From Symmetrospora coprosmae (taxonomy: Eukaryota > Basidiomycota > Cystobasidiomycetes > Symmetrosporaceae): a stretch of 64,000 nucleotides of DNA. The notes under the pieces are model-generated. The model was given only the letters and a program-made list of their open reading frames with translations. It did not search any database and was not told where the DNA came from. Location: the NCBI GenBank assembly GCA_008802785.1, contig VUYT01000004.1:496001-560000 (forward strand). The letters are read 5' to 3'. The translations under genes and the position numbers were made by a program. Shown piece by piece: positions 31,688 through 43,523 of the stretch (positions within the stretch are counted from its first letter, which is position 1; each line of letters begins with the position of its first letter).

Positions 31688-34271
31688 CTATCGAGGATTT
31701 TCGCCGCGCCAGATCAGCCTATACGAATTTACTGCGAAGCCTAAGTTGTGCGCCTTACCCTCTGCGTCTATGATTGAGCCCTCCTTGCCGATGCTCTTCG
31801 GGAGGATTGTAACGTCTGAATAGGCTATGGGCCAGGGAGATGTGGCAGATCGTCCAGGCGCATCTGTGCGAGCGATGATCCAGCCGCCCTGTGCTGTCCG
31901 AAGCATTATCTCACGCACACCCAGAGCGGAGTACGCTGAGGCGTCCTGCATCGCCTGAGCAGCGTGCGCCTGCCGGCTCGCTGACGATGCAGTGGAGGCG
32001 ACAGCCGTGTCGCGGATTGATGTAGGCGTGCGATGTTGCCGAGATACGAAGGTTTGCGAAGCGGGAAGGCTGTGTGCTATATCATACTCGCCTGCATGCT
32101 TTTCCGAGGAGAGCAGGTCGCTAATCTCGCATAGATAGCGAGACGCTGCCGCGATTGTGCTCGGAGCTGACGGGTCGCGTTGTTCTGCTTCGTTGACAGC
32201 GCCCGAGTCCGTGTGTTCTGGTGGCAGGATCAGAGCCATTGCCATGTCGTCGAGCTGTTGTCGGCCAAGGATACTATCAAACTTCTGTGCGGCTAAGGCT
32301 CGCTGGGTTGATAAAGCTCACCATAAAGCACAGCATTTGTCGTCGAATGCTGCCCTCGCTATCAGCGAACACCGATAACGCTTCTCCAGCCTGCCTGACC
32401 TGTTGCAGTGCAGTCAACACCCGCTCTTTCGTTTCGGTCAGTCCCCCGGGCTGGCTGATCTTCTGCTGTGTAGACGAGATTTCCCCCTCTATCGCTTCCT
32501 TCAGCTCATCGTCGACGGTCGCATGGCTGGGCGCTGGTACTGGGCTCCTCGAGTCTTCAGGCGCCTTGGCGGACTCTCCAGCAGCTATCCTGGTTGAATC
32601 TTCGTCCTCCTTCTGCTGGGTAGCGACAGGCTTTGATGCGCGTGCGCCTTCCACCAAGGCGGGCTGTTCGTCCTGACTGGCAGCATTCTCGACTCTTTTC
32701 CCATTCGCACTAGCGCTGCTGCTTCGCATAAGGCCGAATGTTCCGATGGCCATCCAGTCGGTCGGCTTGTCTACAGCTTTACTCGTGGTCTCGCTTCCGG
32801 ACTGCGAGACTGCCTTCGGGAGCGGGGGAACAGGCGGCGGCTCTTCCTCTGCGGTTGTGCTTGTTGAAAGTCCCGGTATGCTGGGTACGCGGAGATAGCT
32901 GCCGACGTTGCCGAGCCCGAGCGTCCTCCACGATGAGGCCGAAGCCGAGGGCTGCCGACGCGTGTGTCCAGCACGGCTCTTGCCCTTCGGCAATGGAGCC
33001 GAGCCGATTCCCGCGGTTGCGCTGCCAGGAAGCTTGGTCTCAGGCAGGAGAGTGAGGAGGTACCGAGCTATCGCCAGACATGCCGGATGGGTGATGGAGT
33101 CTGAGGCGGGAGGAAAGACTAGAATGCCGCTCGATTTGTCGACAACGAGGACATGTGCAGCCGACAGCTCAGTGCGAGACGCAAGATTACTCTTCCCCGA
33201 TATCCGAGCTGCATGCGGCGATATGTTGATGCCTGTTGAGGCAGCGAGTATGATCGCAGGATCAGCCCCGCCGCATCGCCTTTCCCGCTGTTCTGCTGTT
33301 ACGCTACCCACCGAGCAGGTTGAGTGGCAGCGATCCAACACTCCAGACGTCGAAGAAAGCTTGCAGTTTGGCTTGAAGGCCGGCCTTTCCAACATCCTGG
33401 AAGCACTGTGAGAAGGTGCCGTGAAAGAGCTGTGACGCCGGGTTTCAGCTGAAGGACCAGGAGAGGATGGCCCTTTCTGCACGACCCACTTTGAAGTCGT
33501 CATAGGCGCGCTCTAGACTATCACGATAGGAATCGTTGCTGTATTTCGGCGGTGGGCGTGTCCGATTGCGCCCACCAGCTTTCGCATCAGTCTTGCCTGG
33601 GGAAGATGGGAACGAGGATTGGCCGATAAGGGTTGAGGCGGATGAGCTTTCCCTGGACCGTGGGGTCGGCGCATCTGCAGCAACTGACATCTCCGGTATA
33701 TGTGCGACTGGCGGTAGGTGCGTGAAGGACTGCGAGACGTGTGCCAATCAGCCGATGTGGGGAAGGCCAGCCCGACTATTGAAACAGCAACGCACAGCCG
33801 TCATCCAGAAGCCAGGCTCGGCCTGCAGGAAGACGAGCTTCTGGTTCGCGGATGTAACTACGCGTATCTCGCGCGCTGGGTCTTCCGGGTCGTCAGCCTG
33901 GCCAGGCGCGCGCGCGAACGAACTGCAAGCGAGAGGTGCAGGCCAGGCCAGGAGCAACGTCACTTTATTGCGCTTGCCGAGCTGTACGATACATGCATGC
34001 ATGGATAGGCTACACACCGCGAGAAGTCCATCAGGCCTTGAGCGAGCCCTATGCGCCTGCCGAGAGTTGCCTTGTCCATGCTCGGGACGCCTGGTCCAGT
34101 GCACGCGTACAGCAAGCCCGACTCGTCTTGTTCGTCCTCTTCCTCCTGGACGTCGCTAGCAGCACCAGCAGCATCGTCCAGGGCATCGTCCTGCTCTCCC
34201 TGCCTGCCCTTCCCCTTGCCACCGCCGCTCAGGGCGCGGTTCCAGATACCGAGCCACGAGAGATGCGCCAT
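31688..34271 (-). CDS. CCZ1: Vacuolar fusion protein CCZ1 (Rab7 GEF subunit)
   Basis: About six exons on the minus strand. CCZ1 pairs with MON1 to activate Rab7/Ypt7 on late endosomes and autophagosomes. The first longin domain begins MAHLSWLGIWNRALSGG (human: LLSFFIYNPRFG), then LGRRIGLAQGLMDFSR, REIRVVTSANQKLVFLQAEP and GFWMTA. After a linker, LFHGTFSQCFQDVGKAGLQA and FFDVWSVGSLPLNLLG continue the first domain. The second domain has SAAHVLVVDKSSGILVFPPA. A disordered insertion of about 180 residues separates it from the third, with GVREIMLRTAQGGWIIAR, then VTILPKSIGKEGSIID near the end. An upstream in-frame ATG at 34352 would add 27 residues; 34271 is preferred because the longin strand starts at once. 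Confidence 0.86.
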
Positions 34272-34614
34272 GGCTCGTCCAGTAGCCTCATTGCGGCCGT
34301 TGGACGGGCCAGCAGAGGCAGCAGCAGCGACAACATGACCTGGAACAGGCATCGCATCGACGACGGACTGCAGCCGCTGTTTGGGCCAGTCTCAGCGCTC
34401 AGCCTCAAGATCGTTGTCACCGAGCCCGAGTCGCGAGGAGGAAGATGATGTCAACGGGCGGAGCTGAGAGGGGCGGCGCGAACGGCGGCGGAGGCGTGCA
34501 CGGGATTTCAAAGGTGTCCAACAGCGCAGCGCCCTCTTCCTTTTGCACTGCAGAAGTGGAGCAGAACAGTCGTCGCAGTCAGAGTGCACGAGTCGCACGC
34601 AGCAGAAAGCGGAG

Positions 34615-36368
34615 ATGCGCGTCACCAACTGGGTGCTCACCCTCGTCCGGGCAGAAAAGGCAGAGCACGACGCCGCTCAACGCCACCCTGACGCAGCGGC
34701 GGCGGCGAAGAAACGCGACCACGAGCACGACGACGAGAACCATGCCGACGACCGGACCGCAGTCGACGACGGTGCACCGCTGGACCGCGAGCTGACACGG
34801 ACGACCACTCGGACCTTTGGACCTGATGAGGACCTGCCGCGGATGCGAAGATTCCACATCTGGGGGCGGTGAGCAGTGACACATCCAGGTCGGATCGACG
34901 AACCGAGTGAATGCTGATGGGAGCTTGTCCAACCTGACCAGCAAATGGTCCATGCTTGCATACGCACTCTTCCTCCTTCTCTGCAACGTGCGTCGCCCCT
35001 CTTCGCTCCTTCCAACTTGCGCTGTGCTGACATCATCTATACATAGCTCGCGGCACCTTGCGTTCTCTACTACCCTCTCAAGAACTTCACAACACTATCA
35101 GAGCATGCGTTGTTGGGTCAGTGATATCCTCCTGCTCTGTCTTGACGTCAAAGCTGATAGAGCGCTTCTCCTTCTTTCAGGCATCGCCTCCGCTACCCTG
35201 GGCATCTCGTAAGTTGAGCCCGTCAACTAGACGTCGAGGCCAGGCTGATGGAGGCGACGATTCACGTTGCTAGAAGCTCCTTTGATAACCCATTTCGTCT
35301 CATTAAACGTGAGTTTTGCGTCGCGAGGCACAATGCACATTGTCCTGAAGTTGCCCGACCTTTTCGGTAACCTAGTCTGGAAGCACCCAGAGCTCTATGG
35401 CCCACTCAACAAGCCTGCCTTTGAGCGCCAACCCGGCTGGAAGAACAAGCTCGCCTACTATCTGCAGGTATCCGACTTCTCCCAACATCTTTACTCGTAC
35501 GCCCTCTTTCCAGTTTTTGCAATCCCACTGGCAATCTCATCATCGGTCAACCCGCCCATGCATGACTTCTTCCTCATGAGCACGCCAATGCTTGTCGCCG
35601 TGCCGGGCATCTTCTTCCTCTACTCTCTCTTCGACGTCAAGTGCCCTTGCTGGATGAGCTCGGATGCGCCAGGGGAAAAAATGAAGCCAGGCGTGTTCTA
35701 CCTCTTTGAGGACATTGGAGCGGTCGATTTCCGGCATGGCAAGGAGTTCAGACGCGTTCTGCACGAGAGGTGGGTCTTTTCATGGCCTGCATAGTCGTCC
35801 CGTTGTTCCGTCGAGCGCGGCAGTCGTCTCCCTGCGTCGGCAGTCCTGAAGCTCGAACAAAAGAACTGACACCCGTTACTGTCTGTGCAGATACAATGTC
35901 TCCCCGATCTACCGTGACCACATGTGGTACCAGACCCTGTGGTGGACGTGGGGTTGTGCCGTCTACTTCTCAATGATCGCCGGCATCGCATGGACTATCG
36001 ACTTCGACATTGCGTTTGGCTTGGTGCTGGGCCTACTCTTCGCATGGATGGCAACATGGGCCATCCTCTCTGTGCTCATCGCAAAGAAGTTCCACCACCG
36101 CGAGAACCTCTGGCTCGAGGCGCGCAGGAGGGACCCGGAGGTGGCCATGGCGATGACCCGCGAAGGGCAGGTGCAGGCCGCCGATGAGGAGAGGCGCATC
36201 CGTCGAGAGTCCAGCCGCAGGATGAGCAGCCGGCATACCGAGCGAGGCGGAGACCCGGAGAAGGTGCATGCTAGGGAGGAGCTCAAGAAGGAGAAGGCGA
36301 AAAGGCTGCAGCATGAGATGGACTCGCCGAACCGGCCTGTCGTGAGCGAGAGCGCCATAGAGGATTGA
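34615..36368 (+). CDS. Conserved fungal multi-pass membrane protein, function unknown
   Basis: Seven phase-consistent exons: 34615-34868, 34924-34987, 35047-35116, 35181-35208, 35274-35308, 35376-35769 and 35891-36368, 440 residues. About six transmembrane helices are visible, including SMLAYALFLLLCNLAAPCVL, LYSYALFPVFAIPLAISSS, MLVAVPGIFFLYSLFDV, WWTWGCAVYFSMIAGIAWTI and FGLVLGLLFAWMATWAIL. Between the pairs lies a soluble loop, VFYLFEDIGAVDFRHGKEFR, followed by YNVSPIYRDHMWYQ, an arrangement I remember from basidiomycete proteins annotated only as hypothetical. The C-terminus is a charged, Arg/Glu-rich cytosolic tail. No enzyme motif is apparent. Confidence 0.72.
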
Positions 36369-36585
36369 GTAGTTGCATCAGTGTCCCAGCGGTCCATTTG
36401 TAGCATAGACGCGAGCCCCTAATTGATCGGACCTCTGAGAGCCCGACGCTCGTCATGCAAGCTTGCCCGTAAGCCTCTGACCTACCAGATAAGCACGCCG
36501 TGCAATGACGTTCCGAACAGGATGATGATGCGCGAAAAGGCGGTGGCAGCGCCTTGCAGCACACCTCACTCGCAATAGGCCAGAG
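36369..36585. other. Intergenic spacer
   Basis: 217 bases between co-directional genes, carrying the 3' end of the membrane protein gene and the WDR59 promoter. No motif was recognised. Confidence 0.45.
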
Positions 36586-39500
36586 ATGGCGTCTGCCATC
36601 GAGGTCAAGCGCCGGCCCAGCCTGGGCGACATCAAGGTGGAGAGCCGCCTCAAAGGAGGAGCAACAGAGGAGCACGCCCACACGCAGGCAGATAGGGAGC
36701 ACGGCCCAGGCGGCATCGACCCCAGCTCGACCATCTTCCAGTCGCTCAGCATCACCCTCAATGAAGCCGTGGGCAGCGCGACCATCTCGCCGAGCGGCCG
36801 GGATGTCTGCCTCGCCGCCCGCAAGGGACTGTACATTGTCGACCTGGACGACCCTTGGGCGCCGCCGCGCTTCCTGCCGTACTACAGCGCCATCGTCGCG
36901 GACGTGCAGTGGTCGCCGCACCCGTCGCGCGCGCACTGGGTCATGAGCACGAGCGGCGAGAAAGGCCTCGTGTGGAACCTGGCTCTACAGGGGTCCGCCT
37001 CGCCCATCGAGCACATCTGCCTGGGCCACGAGCGCGCCCTCACCGATATGAATTGGGCAGTGTTCCAGGTCGACACGCTCGCGACGTGCGGGATCGACGG
37101 AAACGTGCTGGTGTACGACCTCCGGCAGGGTGGCCGCAGCCCGTCTGCAAGGTACAGCGGATGGCGCTATGGAGCTACGCAGGTGCGGGATTGTGAGCTG
37201 CTGCATAGTTGGTGCGTCTCGCTCGGGCTGACATGGACTCAACGTCGCCTTGCGCTCCGCCCCTGCCACGCACGCAGGTCAAGTACAACCGACAGAACCC
37301 CAACGAGCTGGCCAGCTCGCACGGAGAGTACGTCTACATCTGGGACGACAGGAAGGGCTCGGTCCCTGTGACCATTGTCCGTGCCCACAATCAGAAGATC
37401 TATGGCATTGACTACTCCAGGAAGAAGGCAGACAGGCTCGTCACCTGCTCCCTCGACAGTACCGTCAAGGTGCGCTGCCTGCTCTCGAGGCTCGCTGAGT
37501 CTCTCCGACACTGAACTGCTCTTTCCCTGCACAGTACTGGCACCTCGATGGATCGCCCGAGATCTCCGAGCCCACTCAGACCCTGCAGACATCGTCGCCT
37601 GTCTGGCGAGCGCGTCATACACCGTTTGGAGACGGCCTTGTCACCTTGCCCCAGCGTTCCGAGTACGCGGTAAAGTTCTGGTCAGCAGCGACGCAAGAGG
37701 AAGTCTTCAAGCTCACAGGGCACAATGACATTGTCCGCGAGTTTCTGTGGCGCACCAAAGGTGGAGACAACCCGGAGGACGATGACCGCGTCTTCCAGCT
37801 CGTTACCTGGGGTTCAGACAATCAGCTTCTCTTGACGCCCATCCCGCCAGCGATACCGCAGAAGGTCGGGCACGTCCCGCATTCACCCATCGAGGTTCGC
37901 CATCTGCGCCGCAACGCCGAGAACAGGTCGTATCGGGACCTCTTGCCGAGCCCCTCCATGCTTGGCACCAGCGGCAAATCACCTGCACCTGCCGGGATGC
38001 AGGGTGGCAGCGGTCTGTCTCCGACAACGCAACTCGTCACTACTTCCGGCAGTGGCAGTCACTCTAGCGGATTCGGACAAGGCACCAAGATGACTCATCC
38101 TGCGCACTATTCCCCACAGCAGCAGCCGCTCTCTTCCGCCCGGCTGCCTCTGTCCCTTGCCAGCGCATCGCGCTATGGTAGATCTGCCAATTCATCATCT
38201 TCCGCCGGCAACAGCCCAGTCTATGGCACGAGTCCTGCAGGAGACTCGATGATGCACAGCCGGGGAGTGTATCTCGCCTCTGACAGGCGCGTGCTCGCCG
38301 GGGGTAGCAGCAGCAGCATGAGCGGCAGCAACCGCTACAGTGTCTCCGTGCCCCGTTCGCATTCGCACATGCACTTGGCATCGTCTGGAGCCAGCATGCA
38401 ATCACCCACGGTTCCGACCCACAGCGCATCGCAATTCTCGGCCGACAGCAGGACGTCCCTGTACGACAAGCGAGCGGTAGCTTCGCCACGGGCTCCGCCG
38501 CATCCGAGTGCACAGCAGGCTCCACAGCAGCAGGGAGCATTCATGACCCGAGCAAGTGGCCGGCGCCCACGAGGGCACGAAGCGGTTGACTGGATGGAGA
38601 ACGTGCGCATCGTGTCTGGAGGGGCGCAAGAATCGACGCAATCAGCCGGTACAGGCGGTACGACTATGGCTGGATCGATGCTCGTGGACGGGGTCGAGAT
38701 CGGCACGGGCATGGAGGACAGCGTCACCGCGCTGGGGACGGCTGATGGTGCATCCACCGTGCAGGGTGGACAGGGCGACCGAGACTCGGTCCCGCTGCAC
38801 GAAGAGCTAACAGCTTTGGCGAGGCGGTTCGAGAGCACGGTTCGGTTCGAAAAGGTGAGTGCGCACTTCTCTATGTATACAGAACCTCGGTCTGCGCTTA
38901 GCACGAGTGCGCCTTGCAGATTGCGATCCCGCAAAGGACAATCACCGTTGCGCTGTACGGACCCTGGGCCATCTCGGGGCAGCCTACTCTCCTTCGTGCG
39001 ACCTTCGTCTTCCCGCCCTCGTACCCGGCCATGTCGCCTCCCAACATCGACATTGAGCGGAACAACAACCTCAGCAACAAGGTTCGTGCGAAGCTGCTCA
39101 TCGGCGTGAGGGGGACGGCGCAGCGCTACACTACCAAACGGCGCAACTCACTCGAGGCATGCTTGACATACCTGCTGGGCGGGAAAGTCCTCGAGCCGGA
39201 GGATGTCAGCGACGAGGAAGATGGGCTGGCGGACGAGATCGCAGGGACGCACCTGCTCATCAAAGAAGAGGACGATGTTGAGGAGGAGGAAGACCTGGAG
39301 CGTTTTCTGGCCAATCGGAACTGCCCGGCCCCTCGACGATGCGGGGCTGTGTTCACCCCCAATGGTGAGTCGACTTCCTAGTGGTTGCCGATGCCAGCCT
39401 GCTCACATTACTTCTCCAACGGGTTTTCTGCACAGGCACCTTGATCACTTTCTTCCCGGTCGACAGCCTGCATCAGTCTCGTCATGCAGACAAGCGGTCG

Positions 39501-41445
39501 CGGTCCAAATCGCCCTCGACCGACGGCAAAAAGGAGCGTCAGCATCGTAGGCGTCTCTTCGAGTCTTTCGGAGTCATCCCATCCTTACAAGTGCGCTCCG
39601 CGCGTGAGGTTGGAGCGGAGGAGGCGCTCGACGACGAGATGGAGGAAGACAGCGATGAAGTCCTGAACATACCAAGTCTCCTCATGACGAGAAGGGTGGG
39701 CTCTTTTCGCTTCTCGACGCGCCAAAGCGCATAGGGAGCTGACTAGCGCCTTTTGCAGCGCCAGTCACGCGGGCGGACCGAATCCGTCGGTGGGACCTCG
39801 CACTACACCCTGTCGCGCCTGCATGGCAAATCCTTCAACCCGCGCGTCTATATGCACGACTGCTCGCAGATCATTGGCATCGACACCTCGCTCTCGTCCC
39901 TGTACACTCTGCAAGGACATCTGCCTACGATCGTTCAAGCCAACTGCCGGGCCATCAGCAAGACCGACACCACGTGGGCGATCAAGCGTACATGGACCTG
40001 TCTGCAGACCATGCTGCTGGCCGTGGACTCTGAACCTCTGCCGTTCCATCCAACGAGACACGGCACGTTGATTCTAGGACAGAGCTTGTCAGAGAGGCTC
40101 GTCATGGACATGCTCGACATCTTCTACAAGCTAGGCGACATTCAGATGCTGGGCATGCTGTCGTGTCTGCTCGAGCTGGACCGGCGGCAACTCAGAGCGA
40201 CGACCCAGCAGCAGCGACCCCGCTTCTCGCGCTCGCCTGCAAATAGCGGTGCCCTGGACTACTTCAGCATCAAGCCGGTCCGGCCTTCGCGGACGAGCAA
40301 CTCCCCCCACCTTCTGCAAACCCACAGCGAGAGCCGAAACGCCCCACCTACACCGCAAGCGAACGCGCCTCTCAAGTCACCATCAGCCGCGTGGCTTGCA
40401 TCCTCGTACGGAACGCAGAACTCGGGTGGCTCGGGCTCGCGAGGCTCATCGTGGGCTAACAATCTCAGCTCGTTCTTTCGGGCGGGCGGGACTGCCGGCT
40501 TTGGTGCGTCTGGGGAAGGGTCAAATACTGCCCGTAGCGCCGGGAGCTCCACACCACCGATCGCGGGGCAGGGCTCCACTGGTAGCATATCCCCTGCTTT
40601 CGTCAAGCGCGCACACATGGCACCGCTCACCGAGGTTAAGCGAGCCGGAGGCATCGCTTCGGGGCGACCGCAAATCGTGACAAAGTCGTCAAGAGTTGCT
40701 CGCGGGGTCAGCTTTGCCGGTGCGGACAATGACAGCATCATTCCCCCGTCAAGACCGCCGTCCGGTGTGATTGTCACGCCGCAGCCGCGTGCCCACGGCA
40801 GAAGCAACAAGATCACCATCCGGCACACCGACACCTTCAGAGCGAGCGAGGCTTCACTCTTCCTGAAGCCGCAGGTGCAGCAGCAGCTCGAGTACTATCG
40901 CCTCCTATACTCGGATCTCCTTCTTCGACTTCAGCTGCCATTGCAACGGACCTGGGTCCTCAAGCTTACCAAGTCGGCTGTCGACGGGGGCAATGTCGAC
41001 CTGATACGCGGGCTGTGCGGCATCGATAATGACAGCAAGCACGTTCTGCGTCTCGAGTTCCCGTGCCCGAAGTGCAAGCAGCCACTGAATGGACGATCTC
41101 CCGGCTGGTGCAATACGTGCCATCAACGAAGGCGGGCCGCGCCATGTGTCCTTTGCCATCTGCCTCTGGGAGGTAAGTGGGGTCCAGACCGTGTATGGCG
41201 TAACTATGACGCGGATGGCTGACGGGATTGTTCTTGTGCGCTGAACAGGCCTGACGGAGACGTGCTTGACCTGTCTACACACCTGCCATCTCCACTGCCT
41301 GCAAGAATGGAGAGCGCAGGATGGTGGGAACGCCTGCCCCGCCTCCTGTGGCTGCGAGTGCGCGACGCTTGGGACTGTCGAGGCGTCGAAGACGGAAGAC
41401 GACGGGTTGAGCGATGCTTTCAAGTCGCCCTTGCTGGTGGTATGA
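36586..41445 (+). CDS. SEA3: SEA/GATOR2 complex subunit WDR59 (Sea3/Mtc5)
   Basis: Seven exons (36586-37182, 37278-37469, 37535-38854, 38920-39364, 39436-39695, 39759-41172, 41249-41445) encode 1474 residues. The N-terminal beta-propeller carries WD-type repeats: VQWSPHPSRAHWVMSTSGEK, NWAVFQVDTLATCGIDGNVL, ANPNELASSHGEYVYIWD-like blades, and FWSAATQEEVFKLTGHND. A Ser/Gly-rich region of about 300 residues follows. The RWD domain spans exons 3-4 (TITVALYGPWAISG, FVFPPSYPAMSPPNIDIE). The C-terminus is a zinc-binding RING-like fold: CPKC, CNTC, CVLCHLPLGG, TCLTCLHTCHLHCLQEW, CPAACGCEC. GATOR2/SEACAT relays amino-acid status to TORC1 at the vacuole. The zinc ligands look complete. Confidence 0.92.
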
Positions 41446-42064
41446 AAGCGGTGAAGGGTAGTATTGTTGACCTGTTGTTGCCACAAGTAGCCAAAATGCG
41501 GCAGAGTGAACGGCAGAGGGCACACTACCCGCAAAAAGACACGATGAGGAAGCACAGGAGGGCTACAGCAGCACATGTCGAGGGCATCGCTCTTCCAACG
41601 TGGATCTCCCTTCGTGAGGCAGTTGCGGGGCCACATCCGGCGCATCCTTCCATGACAAGGCAGGGCAGCGCTACCAATGCCTGGATTGCCGACGGTATCG
41701 CATGCGACGCTGTCAAGCCTTCCCAGGCCGTCTCTCCCTTCTTACCTCGCTCTTTTCTTTCCTCCGCGACGCGTCCTCCCTCCTTTCCCCTGTGCCTGAG
41801 ACGCGTTCTCCGCTCGGTGGGGAAGAACGGTGACGCACGGATCCCCCTTTCCGTCGCGCTGGGCGGAGGAGGCCCCGTCGCAAGTCTGCCTGATCGCGGT
41901 GTTGCGTTTCGCCCTTCCTGCCTCTTCTCGTCCTCCACTTTCTCGTCCTCTCCTCTTCATCTCCTCTTCCGCTCTCCCTCTTTTCTTCCTTCTTCCACCT
42001 CAAGATCTATAGCAACACCATTCTTCCTTTCTGATCACACCAACGCAACCCACACACCATCAGC
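41446..42064. promoter_or_regulatory. Promoter and pyrimidine-rich leader of the H2A-like gene
   Basis: No gene is seen in these 619 bases. From about 41890 to 42005 the plus strand is almost entirely C and T, a composition common just upstream of highly expressed fungal genes. The remaining part, 41446-41880, shows nothing specific. Confidence 0.5.
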
Positions 42065-43219
42065 ATGCCAGGCAAAGGGAAGCACCACTCCGACAGCAAC
42101 TCCGGACGCTGGACAACAACAAAGCGGGGTTGGCCACTTCTGCCCTCGTCTAACACGATGAAATTACTGCACCCTCTGACCACCTCTCTTCTCTCTCTTC
42201 CACCTTCTCCACACCGTCACAGCCGGCATCATCTTCCCCGCTGTCCGCTACCAGAACAAGCTCAGGGCTTACACCCACAATACCAAGACCAGGGTTGGAG
42301 TCGCCGCTGGGAGCGAGTCTGCGTTACTCCACCTGGCTCTCATCTCTGCACCTCTGCCTCGAACGTCTCACGCTGACACGCTCGTATCTCTCGCACTCTC
42401 TGCTATCCCGCAGTCTATTGTGCTGCTGTCATCGAGTGTACGCCGTCCTTCGCTAGTCGTACCCCGCCCGCGGGCCGCTCTGTGCATCGAGCCCTGACTC
42501 AACGCCGCCATCCTTCCGCTCTCTCCCTTGCGCATTCTGCTACAACCGCATCCGCAGACCTCGTCGCCGAGCTCACCGAGCTTGCTGGGAACGCCGCGCG
42601 TGACCACAAGAAGAAGAGGATCACTGAGAGGTAAGTCCAGCACTTCGATCAGTCTGGCAGTCTGGAGGCTGACAGTCAGCCTCCACCGACGGCCGCGCAG
42701 GCACATCATGCTTGCAGTCGGACATGACGAGGAACTGAGTAAACTCCTTCGCCACGTCGTCATCGCCCGCGGAGGTGGGGCCTTGCCTGTACATTGGACG
42801 TGGAGCTCTCGGGTTGACGCTGATTGACAACCGATATCACAGGCGTCCTTCCCAACATCAACGAGGCCCTCTTGCCGAAGAAGACCCCTGTCCGACAGAA
42901 GCCGGCCGTCCGTCAGAAGGTGGAGATTGAGTACGATGCCAGCGACGACGAGGCAGAAGTCCAGGTCGGTCGTGAGAAGGTCGACGACGATGGCTACGGC
43001 ACCGGCCGAAAGTCAGAACTCAAGGGCAGCGCATCCGGCTCTGGCGTGAACAAAGCCAAGAGCAGCAAGAAGGCTGACGTCAAGCCTGCTATGAGCAATG
43101 TCGTCGATGGCGACTCGGAGGAGGAGGGCCACTTCGCGTACAAAAAAGCCAACGAGGAGGCAGAAGAGGACGACACGTCTGATGAGGAGGACGACGAGGA
43201 CGAGAGCCAGAACATCTGA
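42065..43219 (+). CDS. Histone H2A-fold protein with long acidic C-terminal tail
   Basis: Six exons: 42065-42128, 42223-42312, 42414-42437, 42558-42630, 42701-42774 and 42843-43219, 233 residues. The N-terminus MPGKGKHHSDSNSGRW is short and basic. The histone fold begins AGIIFPAVRYQNKLRAY; later IEYLVAELTELAGNAARDHK, KKRITERHIMLAVGHDEELS and GGVLPNINEALLPKK align with canonical H2A. Acidic-patch residues of helix 2 and the C-terminal helix (EYL..E..E and DEE) are kept, but loop 1 (THNTKTRVG) is divergent. Beyond residue 122, about 111 residues are rich in D, E, K and S, ending DDEDESQNI. Intron 2 appears to use a GC donor (GCGAGT). It is probably a variant rather than the main H2A, since no H2B lies beside it. 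Confidence 0.8.
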
Positions 43220-43523
43220 AGTGGTAGAGATAGAGGCAAGGAGGCAGGAAAGAGAAATGGGGGGAACGGGATAGAATCAACTCAAAGTCAAGACGGGGAC
43301 CAAAGGCTGCGGTGGCAGCAGCAGCTGAATTAGAGTCAGGCTAGACGGAGGCACCACGATCATCGCAATGTTCGTGCGCTGACAGCGCGCTTGTTGTATC
43401 TTTCCACATCTGAAGGTGCACTGCACATCACACACCGGACGGTGACACGCGGGAGGAGGCGAAAGGACCAATGCAATGCAATCATACTGGCTATGATAAC
43501 AACAGATAAATGACAAAGACACG
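43220..43523. other. Convergent 3' region
   Basis: 304 bases between the converging ends of the H2A-like gene and MSC2. No coding potential was seen. Confidence 0.5.

Noticed and set aside
41262-42161. A 299-codon plus-strand open frame between WDR59 and the H2A-like gene
   Set aside because: Starts inside the last WDR59 exon in another frame and runs into pyrimidine-rich leader DNA; composition is not protein-like.
42065-43219. Call of the H2A-like gene as H2A.Z
   Set aside because: Its C-terminal core reads GGVLPNINEALLPKK, closer to canonical H2A than to the H2A.Z form GGVIPHIHKSL; kept as an H2A-fold variant.
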